Source: Chondrosia reniformis
Taxonomy: Eukaryota > Porifera > Demospongiae > Chondrillida > Chondrillidae
Direction of reading: 5' to 3'
Length of the DNA: 64,000 bases
Assembly: GCA_947172415.1 (NCBI GenBank)
Contig: OX359191.1
Span: 4,836,001 to 4,900,000 of the forward strand
Program-made: the position numbers and the translations under genes
The notes under the pieces: model-generated
Told to the model about the DNA's origin: nothing
The model's input: the letters and a program-made list of their open reading frames with translations, nothing else
Database searches by the model: none
Shown here: piece after piece, positions 1 through 9,451 of the stretch
Layout of the letters: each line of letters starts with the position of its first letter
How positions within the stretch are numbered: position 1 is the stretch's first letter

Positions 1-2
1 TA

Positions 3-239
3 GAGGAAGTTGGCCAGCTTTTGATCACAGCAGGCATTGACCCATCCCCATATTCAGGCCACAGGTTCCGCATTGGGGCAGCTACAACTGCAGGATGCGC
101 AGGTATGGACGCTGCCTTAATACAGACTCTAGGAAGATGGAAGAGCTCAGCATATCAGCTCTACATTAGGATTCCTAGGAGCTCTTTGGCAGCAGTCTCA
201 AAGGCACTTGTGTCCCAACCTAGGACAGCTCAAGAGTAG
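3..239 (+). mobile_element. Tyrosine recombinase, C-terminal part (retroelement or Crypton type), partial
   Basis: The frame is open from the window edge to a stop at 237-239, so only the C-terminal catalytic part is inside. It shows the H-x-x-R box in SGHRFRIGAAT, then LGRWKSSAYQLYIR, where the tyrosine of the YQLYIR segment is the likely nucleophile. This spacing matches the C-terminal half of tyrosine recombinases that cut and join DNA through a 3'-phosphotyrosine. In invertebrate genomes such fragments mostly belong to DIRS, Ngaro or PAT retroelements or to Cryptons. Without the upstream part the class cannot be fixed. It is treated as an element fossil. The repeat-rich DNA that follows could be the element's own 3' end or an unrelated foldback element. 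Confidence 0.7.
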
Positions 240-335
240 CTATGGCTTGTATTCCAACTGCAGCCTATTATTTTAAATTTTAACTGAATATTGTTTGAAC
301 CTCGTATTTCAATTACAAGTTGATGGCTATATATA

Positions 336-831
336 CAGTGCAAGTTACAATATACTAAGGTAATCTAAATAAATAAATATTATAATATAATATAATATAA
401 TATAATATATTTAAATAATTCATATGGCTTCAAGAAAGGATCTAGAAACAAAATGGGCATATCATTATAAAGTATAGGGTATAAAACTCGTTTTAAATTA
501 AGGGATTTCTTATTAAGGCCTCCGTTTGTTAGAAAACGGAGGACAAAGTCTGCATATAAAAGGCCATAGGACTATAGAAAACCTATGGAAAATTTATATT
601 CAAACCATGTGTTATATTAGTAAAAATTTTCAATTTGTCAGATAATTGTGAAACCAACATATATCGTGGTACATGTGCATAGAAAACGTCTGGCGAAGTT
701 TTGCTTAATTAAATGAGCAAAATAATCAAAATATAATAAAGAATTTAAAGTTACGATTGCGCAAGCTGGTGATGTATTGTGATGTTCTTCTAATGTGTCA
801 CCAACACCTCTCGTATGTCGCTCCGTAAACA
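336..831 (-). repeat. Outer inverted arm, left copy (segments A-minus, B-plus)
   Basis: The segment reads inward from the tip CAGTGCAAGTTACAA through an AT pentanucleotide run, a short inverted pair around ACGGAGG (about 520-545) and a block starting CTTAATTAAATGAGCAAAAT. The same order is found inverted at 2985-3476. Confidence 0.7.
379..412. repeat. AT pentanucleotide microsatellite (TATAA)n
   Basis: A run of TATAA units lies just inside the left tip of the foldback element. Degenerate AT-rich counterparts sit at the same place in the other two copies (about 2160-2190 and 3395-3430). Confidence 0.8.
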
Positions 832-925
832 TTTAGTGAATCATGTGACATTGCAGAAACATCACCGGCTCGTTGCTCAAGAAGATCATCCCTTCGAGAA
901 CGGCTATGACAAGTCGACGTTCTCC

Positions 926-1126
926 TATGAGAAGGAGCTACCGAATAAGCGAGTTGTAGCGAAGGTTAGATAAAGCATATTTGTATACGTTCATATTAAG
1001 TTTAAGCCAGAAATGTTGCTATATATATAGCCTGAAGGACAATTCTGTCTCAAACTTAATGGGAACGTATACAAATACGCTTTATCTAATCTTCGCTACA
1101 ACTCGCTTATTCGGTAGCTCCCTTTA
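926..1126. repeat. Long hairpin: about 75-bp stem with 45-bp loop
   Basis: The stretch 926-1002 (GAGCTACCGAATAAGCGAG onward) is nearly the reverse complement of 1049-1126 (ending CTCGCTTATTCGGTAGCTC). The loop lies between, around 1003-1048. It sits only in the left arm of the foldback element, so it looks like a later insertion there. The right arm passes directly across the matching position. Confidence 0.75.
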
Positions 1127-1765
1127 TTAATGCAAAAGAAATTCGTTTAGTCGACCGTCTTAAAGCTTCGGTAATTTAAGCTCTGTCTTCTCTTCTTATG
1201 TCTTTTGTTCATATTTTTACTTGCAATTGTCCATGTTTAGGAATAAAGAGTGTTATATATTATGCATGTTTAAATACAATCAAGTACTACACAGTGCAAG
1301 TTACAAATTTATACACGGATGCAAGTGACTCCCAAGATAATCACACTGAGTTTGATAATATAATACAGATGGAAATGACTCCCAAAATAATCACAATCAG
1401 GTATATAATTAAACGCTACAAGACTTTAGCCACACTGAAATTCTCAAATTCTGCATACAGAGTAGTAGTCTCTACAGATCATATAAGGTTAAACACAGGG
1501 CCTTCCAATTACCTTTTTCACACCTTAGTATAGACTGAAGATGATGCAACTGCATGCAATTATCAGCAAAAATTCCAGTCTCATGTAGGGGGTCTCAGCC
1601 AATAGTCACTACGGATTTGACTTGCCATCAGTGTGAGCTAGGAGTACCGTTGGTTACTTGCATGCATTCACATAAACAACAGGGTTAGAGACAATTTGGT
1701 AACTTGCACACAAGGACATAAAGGCTGGGGCCTTTTATTTCATTATGACCCTTGTGTGCAAGTTA

Positions 1766-2217
1766 CGCTTAATTAAATGAGCAAAATAATCACAATATAA
1801 GGAAGAATTCAAAGTTACGATTGCGCAAGCTGGTGATGTATTGTGATATTCTTCTAATGCGTCACCAACACCTCTCGTATGTCGACGTTTCCTATGCACA
1901 TGTACCACGATATATGTTGGTTTCACAATTATCTGACAAATTGAAAATTTTTATTAATATAATACATGGTTTGAATATAAATTTTCCATAGGTTTTCTAT
2001 AATCCTATGGCCTTTTATATGCAGACTTTGTCCTCCGTTTTCTAACAAACGGAGGCCTAAATAAGAAATCCCTTAATTTAAAACGAGTTTTATACCCTAC
2101 ACTTTATGATGATATGCCCATTTTGTTTCTAGATCCTTTCTTGAAGCCATATGAATTATTTAATTATATTATTTATTTATATATTTAGATTACCTTAGTA
2201 TATTGTAACTTGCCCTG
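1766..2217 (+). repeat. Central copy of the foldback arm with one segment flipped (B-plus, A-plus)
   Basis: Segment B (1766-1885) is in the same orientation as in the left arm, while segment A (1890-2217) matches the right arm. The central copy is therefore a rearranged version of the outer arms and not a simple third repeat. It ends with the tip motif TATTGTAACTTG at 2201-2212. Confidence 0.65.
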
Positions 2218-2825
2218 AATATATAAGGGCCAAGGGCAATAGTAAAATTACAATCAAGTATTAGCTACACATGCAGTGCAAGTTACAAATTGCACTACAA
2301 GGGACATAAAAGGCCAAGGCCTTTATATACATATGTGATCTCCCTTGTGTACAAGTTACAAAAGGGTCTCTAACCCTGTTGATGATGCCAATGCATGCAA
2401 CCAACCATCGGTGTTCTTAGCTCCATCACAAGGCAAATCTAACCTGCTGTGGTTATTAGCTGAGATCCCTTTAATACTGGAGCCTTTGTTGATATATGGA
2501 ATGCAGATTCATCATCTTCAGTCTATACTAAGGTGTGAAAAGGTAATTGGTATGCCATGTGTTCTACCTTGCAATTGGATGATCTGTATCAATTACTACT
2601 CTCTATGCAGTAGTTGAGGATTTCAAAGCCTGCAACAGTACTAGTGTGACTAAAGTCTTGTACTGTTTAAAATACTGATTATCCTAGGGGTCACTTGGAT
2701 CTCTTTAAATTTGTAACTTGCACTGCATGTGTAGCTAGTACTTGATTGTAATTTTAATATTGTATAGTCACTTGGCCCTCTTAAATTTGTAACATGTACT
2801 GCGTAGTACTTGATTGTAATTTTAA

Positions 2826-3170
2826 TATTGCCAGTATATATATATATATTCCTACACATGGACAAGTAAAAATATTAACAGATATCGTAAGAAGAGAAGA
2901 CAGAGCTTAAATTACCAAAGTAATACGGTCGACCAAACGAATTCAGTCTTTCGCATAAATATAGGAACAACTCTGCCTCAAACGGAGCGACATACGAAAG
3001 GTGTTGGTGACGCACCAGAGAAACATCACAATACATCACCAGATTGTGCAATCGTAACCTTGGATTCTTCATTATATCTGGATTATTTTGCTCATTTAAT
3101 TAAGCGAAACTTCACCAGACGTTTGTCATACACATGTACCATGATATATGTCGGTTTCACAGTTATCTGA
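2826..3170 (+). other. Open frame without a start codon across the right foldback arm; function unknown
   Basis: This frame is open for about 114 codons with no ATG until near its end. Its second half, from ERHTKGVGD to a stop at 3168-3170, is matched by minus-strand open frames in the left arm (832-638) and the central copy (1926-1735). These share the stretches RHT(R/K)GVGD, CAIVTL and DYFAHLIK. I recognise no family. The three copies keep the frame without indels in this part. They are also similar DNA repeats, so a preserved frame is weak evidence. It could be a coding remnant of the parent element or chance. Confidence 0.2.
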
Positions 3171-3476
3171 CAAATTGAAAATTTTTACTAATAAAACACT
3201 TGGTTTCAATATAAATTTTTTATAGCTTTTCTATAGTCCTATGGCATTTTATATGCAGACTTTGTCCTCCGTTTTCTACTAAACGGAGACCTAAATAAAA
3301 AATCCCTAAATTAAAACTGAGTTTTTTACCCTAATCTTTATGATACTATGCCTGTTCTATTGATAGTTCCTTTCCTGGAGCCATATGAATTATTAATATT
3401 ATATTATATTATTTATTTATATTATATTACATTAGATTAGATTACCTTTGTATATTGTAACTTGTACTGTATATAC
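2985..3476 (+). repeat. Outer inverted arm, right copy (segments B-minus, A-plus)
   Basis: This is the mirror of the left arm in the same order: segment B inverted, then segment A, the short inverted pair around ACGGAG (3273-3290), the AT run, and the tip TATTGTAACTTGTACTGTATATA. It abuts the hairpin-end element at 3477 without intervening satellite. Confidence 0.7.
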
Positions 3477-4992
3477 AAGTTAATACGCAACTATATATTA
3501 TAACACTTATATTATACGTCGATATAATACGAGTTCATAAGCAACTATTGTAACACCTAATTTATAGGTCAAATACATCGTTTTTGCAAATGGCGGCCGT
3601 CAGGAAGCTGAAGCTTTTCTATCATGTTCAGGACACTTAAGCTTCCAAAATCGTTTGGAATACCAGTAGATAGCCATTTTGAAGCCCAACGAAGTCGCCA
3701 AGTACTTTCAATTAGAAGCGCAATGAAAAATGCAAGTAAGTTTGGTCAATATCTATGAATCCTGGTTTGATTGAAGTAAATATACTGTAATACTCCGTCT
3801 GTATAGGCCTATGTCAGTCTAGAAAGACGTTCTAATGTCTACGATCTGTGTAACATCTGTCAATACTAAGTTGTTATTGTAATTGAAGTTCTACCTGTGC
3901 AGCCGTAGGACTGATTTTGTACAAATTTTCAACAGATACGTTCTATGTGTTTGTAAATTTGTATGTTCTAAATCTGTCTAAAGTTGTTAGAGTGTAATTT
4001 GACAGAGGCCTTCTAAGTCTGTCTAAGGTTGTTCGAGTGTTGCTTAGCAGTGGGGTTCTAAGTCTGTCTAAAATTTTTCGAGTGTAGATTAGCAGAGGGG
4101 TTCTAAGTCCGTCTAAAGTTGTTCGAGTGTATAGCTTAGCAGAGGGGTTCTAAGCGTGTCTAAATTTGTACGATTGTAGCTTAGCAGAGGAGTTCTAAGT
4201 GTGTCTAAAATTGTATAATTGTAGCTTGACAGAAGCGTTCTAAGTCTGTCTAAAGTTGTTTGAGTGTAACTTGACATAGGCGTTTTAAGTCTGTCTAAAG
4301 TTCTTTGATTATAGCTTAGCAGAGGATTTCCAAGCGTGTCTAAAGTTGTACGAGTGTAGCTTAGCAGAGGGGTTCTAAGCATGTCTAAAGTTGTACGAGT
4401 GTAGCTTAGCAGAGGAGTTATAAGTGTGTCTGATGTTGTCTGTAATTATAGCACTACAACTGTAACTTATCTCATTGTACAAATTGTGTAGTCGATCATC
4501 GTCTTTACTCAACCCTTTTTTAATTGCATGTGACATAAAAAGTCCTGCAATGGATTGATCTAATGCTCGTGAAAGAGAGTTGATTAGACATTACACAACC
4601 TTAAAATTAATATTGGTTAATCGTCTTAATTAATTAAATTAATTATCTTTTATTTTCCCGAATCAGGTTAATTAATGAATAATTAATTACATAAACAATG
4701 CATATATATGTTTATAGTTCTACTGAAAGAAAATGTTCCCACCTCCAGAAACATTTATTGAAAGGAAAGTCTAAAGGAAAAAAAGAGAAGAATTATTAAT
4801 TTTTTTATTTTACATATATTATACATTCAAGTGCATAATTGAAAATTGTTCATAGAAGTGTTTAATAGAGTATACCAGTAGGATGAAAATGATTGGTAAT
4901 AATAAGGCCACAGCGACCGAAGGGAGCCAAGTAGTTCGAGTTCATTCGGGGGCGGTAGCCCCATGAGTTTTTTAACTCCAACTACTTGTTAT
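3477..4992 (-). mobile_element. Hairpin-end element, copy 1 (non-autonomous, unclassified)
   Basis: Read on the minus strand it matches 27847-28224. Both contain a 54-bp subrepeat (GCAACT... at 3487 and 3541, matched at 28076 and 28130), the stretch ACATCGTTTTTGCAAATGGC, a segment ACACTTAAGCT, and a terminal hairpin. The hairpin (about 4929-4988) has an outer stem AAGTAGTTCGAGTT with a partner at ACTCCAACTACTT, and an inner GC-rich stem GGGGC/GCCCC. This copy is about 1.1 kb longer because of internal DNA including a 45-bp minisatellite. No coding capacity is seen. The class is unknown. Confidence 0.6.
3955..4440. repeat. 45-bp minisatellite, about 11 units
   Basis: The marker GTCTAA recurs at 3976, 4021, 4066, 4111, 4158, 4203, 4248, 4293, 4338 and 4383, with a variant at 4428. 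The step is 45 bp throughout except one of 47 bp. Units read roughly GTTCTAAGTCTGTCTAAAG followed by TTGTTCGAGTGTAGCTTAGC. Because 45 is a multiple of three, it produces a spurious repetitive minus-strand frame. Confidence 0.9.
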
Positions 4993-7727
4993 TAGTTGTA
5001 GGTAGTAGTTTTATAAACTAATTATTTGGATTAATTTTATGTACTCCTTCTATGTACTAGTTTTATGTACCAATTTCTAGTTGTATGTACTAATTGAATG
5101 TACTAGTTGGGTGTTCTAGTTGTACTAATTGTATGAACTAGTTGAATATTCTAGTTGTATATACTAGTTGTATGTACTAGCTGCATGTACTATATATATA
5201 TAGTTGGATTTACTAGTTGTATATACTAGTGTATGTACTATATAGTTGTATGTACCAGTTGTATGTACTAGTTATATGTACTAATTATATGTACTAGTTA
5301 TATGTACTAGTTATATGTACTAGTTGGATGTACTAGTTATGTACTCGTTCTATGTACTAGTTGCATGTACTAATTGTATGCAATCGTTGAATGTACTAGT
5401 TGTGGGTACGAGTTGTATGAACTAGCAGTATATAATAGTTCTATGTGTTCGTTACTAATTGTATTTACTGTGGGTACTATTTGCCTTACCAGTTGTATGT
5501 AATAGTTGAATGTACTAGTTGTATGTATTAGTTGTATGTACTAATAGTACATACTAGTAGTATGTACTAGTTGTATGTACTAGTACTAGTAATATTTACT
5601 AGTTGTAGGTACTAGTTGTATATACTAGTTATAGGTTTTAGTTCAATGTACACGTTACTAGTTCTATGCATTGGTTGTATGTACTAGTTATATGAACTAG
5701 TTTTATGTTCTTGTACTAGTTATATTTACTCTTTGTAGGAACTAGTTGTATGTACTAATTCTTTGTACTAGTTTTATGTACTAGTTACTAGTTGTATGGT
5801 CTGGTTGAATGGACTAATTGTATGTTCTAGTTGAATGTAGTACTTGTATGTATCAGTTTTATATACTAGATGTATGTGTAATGACTGTAGGTAAGTTTAG
5901 TTACTGTTGTAGTGTCATGTGTGATGTAATATTATAATTAGAAGTTAAGATGGCGACAAAACGTGTTGGGAAGCGCTCTCCATTCTAGTGAACTAGACGT
6001 TTCGTACCAGATTGGGCTACAATTCTTCTTTCATTGCACCTATTGTTACCTGACACATCACACGGTGTTTACATATGTTCTAGTAGTATGCACTAGTTAA
6101 ATGTACTCGATGCACGTACTAGTTATAGGTAGTAGTTTTACGGAATAGTTCTGTGTACTAGTTGTAGTTCTATTTTAATGTACTAGTTGTATCTACTATT
6201 TGTGTGTATTATTTTTATGTACTAGTTATATGTGTATGTTCTAGTCATTTCTGTATATACAATTTGTATGTACTACTTTTAAGTACTAGTTGTATGTTAT
6301 AGTTATATGCATTACATTTTTGTACTTGTTGAATGAACTAGTTGTAAGTACTAGTTGGTTGTTTGTACTAGTTTTATGTACTCGTTTCTAGTTGTATATA
6401 TGTATTAGTTTTATGTACTAGTTGTATGTCCTAGCTGTATGTACTAGTCACTAGTTGTATGATCTAGTGGAATGTACTAGTTGTATGTTCTAGTTAAATG
6501 TCGTAGTTGTATATAGTAGTTATATGTTCTAGTTATATTTACTAGTGGTAGGTACCCGTTGTCTGTACTATATAATTGTATGTACTAGATGTATGTTCTA
6601 GTTGCATGTACTAGTTATTTGTACTATTTGTAGTTACTAGTTGTATGTACTAGTTTTATGTACTAGTTCAATGTAATAGTTGTATGTACTATTTGTATGT
6701 ACTAGTTATATTGACTAGTTGTATGAACTAGTTGTATGTACTAGTTGTATGTACTAGTTGTATCTAGTTATATGTAGTAGTTGAATGTACTAGTTGTAGG
6801 TTCTAGTCCCAGTTATACTAGGTACTAGGTAGGTACTAGTTGTATGTCCTAGTTGTATGTACTAGTTGTTTGTACAACTAACTAGTTGTATGTACTAGTA
6901 ACTAGTTGCATGTACTAGTAACTAGTTGTATGTACTAGTTGTATGAACTAGTATTATGTACTAGTAGCTAGTTGTATGTACTAGTTGTAGGAACTAGTTG
7001 TATGTACTAGTAACTAGTTGTATGTACTAGTTGGGTGTACTAGTTGGGTGTACTAGTTGTAAGTACTAGTTGTATGAATATTTTGTGTATGTGCTAGTTG
7101 CAGGTTCTAGTACTAGTTATACTAGGCACTAGGTAGGTAATAGTTGAATGTAGTAGTTGTCTGTACTTTTTTATGTATTAGTTTTATATACCAGTTGTGA
7201 GTATTAGTTGTATGCACTACCTGTATATACTAATTGTATGTACTAGTTGTAAATACTAGTTGTATGTACTACTTGTATGTACTAGGTATATGTACTAGTT
7301 GAATGTACTAGCTGTATGTACTAGTTGTATGTTCTAGTATTAGTTAGAGTAGGTCCTAGGTAGGTACTAGTTGTATGTACTAGTTGTATGTACTAGTTGC
7401 ATTTACTAGCTGTAATCCTAGTTTAAAGTTCTAGAACTAGTTATAGTAGGTCCTAAGTAGGTATAAGTTGTGCGTACTAGTTGTTTGTATTAGTTGAATG
7501 TGCAAGTTTTATGTAGTAGTTTTATATAGAAGTTGTATGCCCTAGTACTAGGTATAGTGACTAGTTGAATATACTACTTGTATGTACTATTTATATGTAC
7601 TATTTGTATGTACTAGAAATGTACCAGTTGTATGTACTAGTTGTGTAAACTTGTTGAATGTACTTGTTACTTGTTTTATGTACTGGTTATATATACTTGG
7701 TGTATGTATTAGTTATATTTACTTGTA
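4993..7727 (+). repeat. 13-bp satellite, block 1
   Basis: Degenerate tandem units close to TACTAGTTGTATG fill this stretch. Each carries the palindromes ACTAGT and GTAC. Unit length is mostly 13 bp with 11- to 14-bp variants. A composite landmark (TAGGTACTAGGTAGGTACTAG type) recurs at about 6810, 7110, 7345 and 7440. There is one non-satellite island at about 5890-6072. I see no gene. Confidence 0.95.
5890..6072. other. Non-satellite island, possible small MITE
   Basis: About 180 bp of unique sequence breaks the satellite. A 9-bp inverted pair, GTGTGATGT (5919-5927) and ACATCACAC (6055-6063), lies near its ends. The match is short and no target duplication is clear, so a MITE origin is only suggested. 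Confidence 0.35.
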
Positions 7728-9110
7728 CAATTCAGATATGGCCAACATTCAGCCCCATGCTGCGTATGCAGCGTTTGTTCATGGGATCCGCAATCAATGG
7801 TCCTATCTAATGAGAACAACACCTGACCTGGAAGATTTGCTGCATCCCCTTGAGGAAACAATTGTGGAAGATTTCCTGCAGCATTAATAGGAAGAGAAGT
7901 CACAGATGAAATCAGAGAGCTATTGGCCCTACCTGCAAGATTGGGAGGACTTGACATCTCCATTCCCACTCGTAAATCAAGGGATGAGTATGATGCCTCA
8001 ACAACTGTTACTCAACCCTTGGTTGCAGCCATCATCAACAAAGAGTTGAATTATGATGCACGGGTTGAAGCTGAGCAGAAAGAAGCTAAGAACAATCTAA
8101 GACAGCAAAGAAAAGTGAAACGTGCAAGAAGTTGCGGATGTTAGATTGAAGATACCCCAGGAGATGAAGCGAAACGTGGATATGGCACAGGAGAAGGGAG
8201 CATCAGCATGGCTAACAGCAATTCCAAGGGCAGACTATGACTTTGCTCTGCACAAAGGCTATTTCAGGGATGCACTGTGCATTCGATACCAATGGACACC
8301 CCCTAGATTTCCCTCACAATGTGCTTGCGGGCAGGGCTTTAGTGTCTCACACGCCATGGACTGTCCAAGGGGAGGATTCCCAAGTAAGCGCCACAACCTC
8401 ATTCGTGACATAACAGCCAATCTTATGACAGAAGTGTGTGAGGGAGTTCCTATTGAACTGCCATTGCAACCCCTGAGTGGCGAGAGGTTCTCCTCCGCAA
8501 GTGCAATCACTGAGGACAATGCGAGATCAGACATCTGTGTCCAGGGCTTCTGGGGCAACGATAGTCAAAGGGCATTTTTTGACGTAAGGATCTGTAATCC
8601 AACTGCCCAAAGCTATCGCAAATCCTCCCTGGAAGCAGTATACTGATTGCAAGAGCGGGGAAAGCATAGGCAATATAAAGAACGCATCAGAGAGGTAGAG
8701 ATGAGCTCCTTCACTCCCCTTGTCTTCTCGATCTTTGGAGGGATGAGCAAGTCTGCAGCAGTGGCATACAAGCATCTGGCTGACCTGATCTCAGCGAAGC
8801 AAGGCGAACCATATGGTCAGGTGATTTCATGGATTCGCATCAAGATCAACTCTGCCCTCCTCAAATCTTCGATCAATGCAATCAGAGGATACAGATCTCG
8901 TCAAGGGAGACCCGTCAGATTTGACTCATTTACACTTGCCAATAATGACTGCAGGTCATGTGTCCTGCCTTCAATCTAACTATTGTAACTATGCTTGCAT
9001 GGCTTTTATTGACTATACATAAAAACTATTTTTTTTTCTTATATGCATTGTTACGAAGTGTGTAGTTTATGATTATATATATGGTGGTTTCTACATGGAA
9101 AAATTTTTTT
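7728..9110 (+). mobile_element. LINE with restriction-like endonuclease, 5'-truncated copy
   Basis: The copy starts abruptly in satellite and keeps the end of the reverse transcriptase region plus the C-terminal endonuclease. The thumb end (LLALPARLGGLDI) lies at about 7917-7960. The 3' untranslated part runs from 8980 to a T-run at about 9102-9110. The layout (RT end, zinc knuckle, PD-(D/E)xK-like nuclease) fits LINEs of the R2/NeSL/Utopia kind, which nick target DNA for target-primed reverse transcription. It differs clearly from the R4-like LINEs elsewhere in this window. The reading frame shifts twice before 8122 and has one TGA at 8644-8646, so it is dead. Confidence 0.75.
8122..8979 (+). 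pseudogene. Restriction-like endonuclease domain of the 7.7-kb LINE
   Basis: The frame runs 8122-8646, then continues in the same frame after one TGA to 8979. It shows a zinc-knuckle pattern C-x-C-x7-H-x3-C (CACGQGFSVSHAMDC, about 8318-8362), followed by RHNLIRD. It then has an RSDI...FFDVR pair (about 8524-8592) that fits the acidic core of PD-(D/E)xK nucleases. The tail SSFTPLVFSIFGGM and the following helices are typical of the same family in cnidarians and sponges, from memory. A disabled LINE remnant, not a host gene. Confidence 0.75.
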
Positions 9111-9321
9111 TTACTTGTTGTATGTACCAGTTATATTTACTAGTTGTAGGTACTAGTGGTATGTACTCAATATTATATATCTAGTAGTTTTATATTCTAA
9201 TTGTATGTAGTGGTTTTATGTACTAGATGTGTGTAATTGTGGTATGTACTAGTGATATTTACTAGTTGTAGTTTCTAGTTGTAGGGACTAGTTGTATTTA
9301 CTAGTTGTATGTACTGTTGTA
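9111..9321 (+). repeat. 13-bp satellite, block 2
   Basis: A short satellite stretch of ACTAGTTGTA-type units between the 7.7-kb LINE and the 5' end of an R4-like LINE. Confidence 0.9.
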
Positions 9322-9451
9322 GGAATTGGAGGCTGTGGTTCCGAGCTGACAAGAGGATGGGTATTGTCCAGTTTAATCCCCCGACTAAGCAAGGTGCTTA
9401 GCCCTTCATGTGGCATCCTTTGGCTAAATTAGCCTCCCTGCCAGTATGGGC
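9322..9451 (+). mobile_element. R4-like LINE, 5' end fragment
   Basis: The sequence GGAATTGGAGGCTGTGG and the next about 128 bp match 59234-59372, the 5' end of the R4-like LINE near the right of the window. Both begin at the same base after satellite, which marks a true 5' end. At about 9451 it changes directly into a Naiad-type element. The rest of this LINE resumes at 12432. Confidence 0.85.

Larger units (their letters stand above)
336..3476. mobile_element. Foldback element with long imperfect inverted arms
   Basis: The left arm (336 to about 1740) is an imperfect inverted copy of the right arm (about 2280 to 3476). The outer tips read CAGTGCAAGTTACAATATAC on the left, with its inverse at 3451-3476. 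Call the outer segment A and the next segment B. The left arm is A-minus then B-plus (336-678, 690-831). The right arm is B-minus then A-plus (2985-3115, 3120-3476). The centre (1766-2217) holds a third copy in the order B-plus, A-plus. Matching inner arm stretches include about 1126-1300 with 2750-2960, and 1540-1740 with 2280-2560. No transposase is visible. It looks like a non-autonomous foldback transposon or a nest of related MITEs. An alternative is the 3' end of the tyrosine-recombinase element at 3-239. Confidence 0.65.

Noticed and set aside
1198-1533. 111-codon plus-strand frame in the foldback element
   Set aside because: It crosses a repeat border and the tip motif, has no recognisable domain, and its inverted partner in the right arm does not keep the frame.
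2345-2617. 90-codon plus-strand frame in the foldback right arm
   Set aside because: The start lies in a tip-motif repeat, and the matching left-arm DNA has no equivalent frame. Treated as chance.
4113-4382. Minus-strand frame with a 15-residue repeat (LRTPLLSYTRTTLDT type)
   Set aside because: The frame follows from the 45-bp minisatellite (45 is a multiple of three). There is no domain, start context or neighbouring gene.
4993-7727. Possible CRISPR array (short repeats)
   Set aside because: Repeats are contiguous, 13 bp, degenerate and lack unique spacers of constant length. The context is eukaryotic.
8259-8775. Minus-strand frames opposite the LINE endonuclease at 8.1-9.0 kb
   Set aside because: Antisense shadows. 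The plus strand has the zinc knuckle and nuclease motifs.
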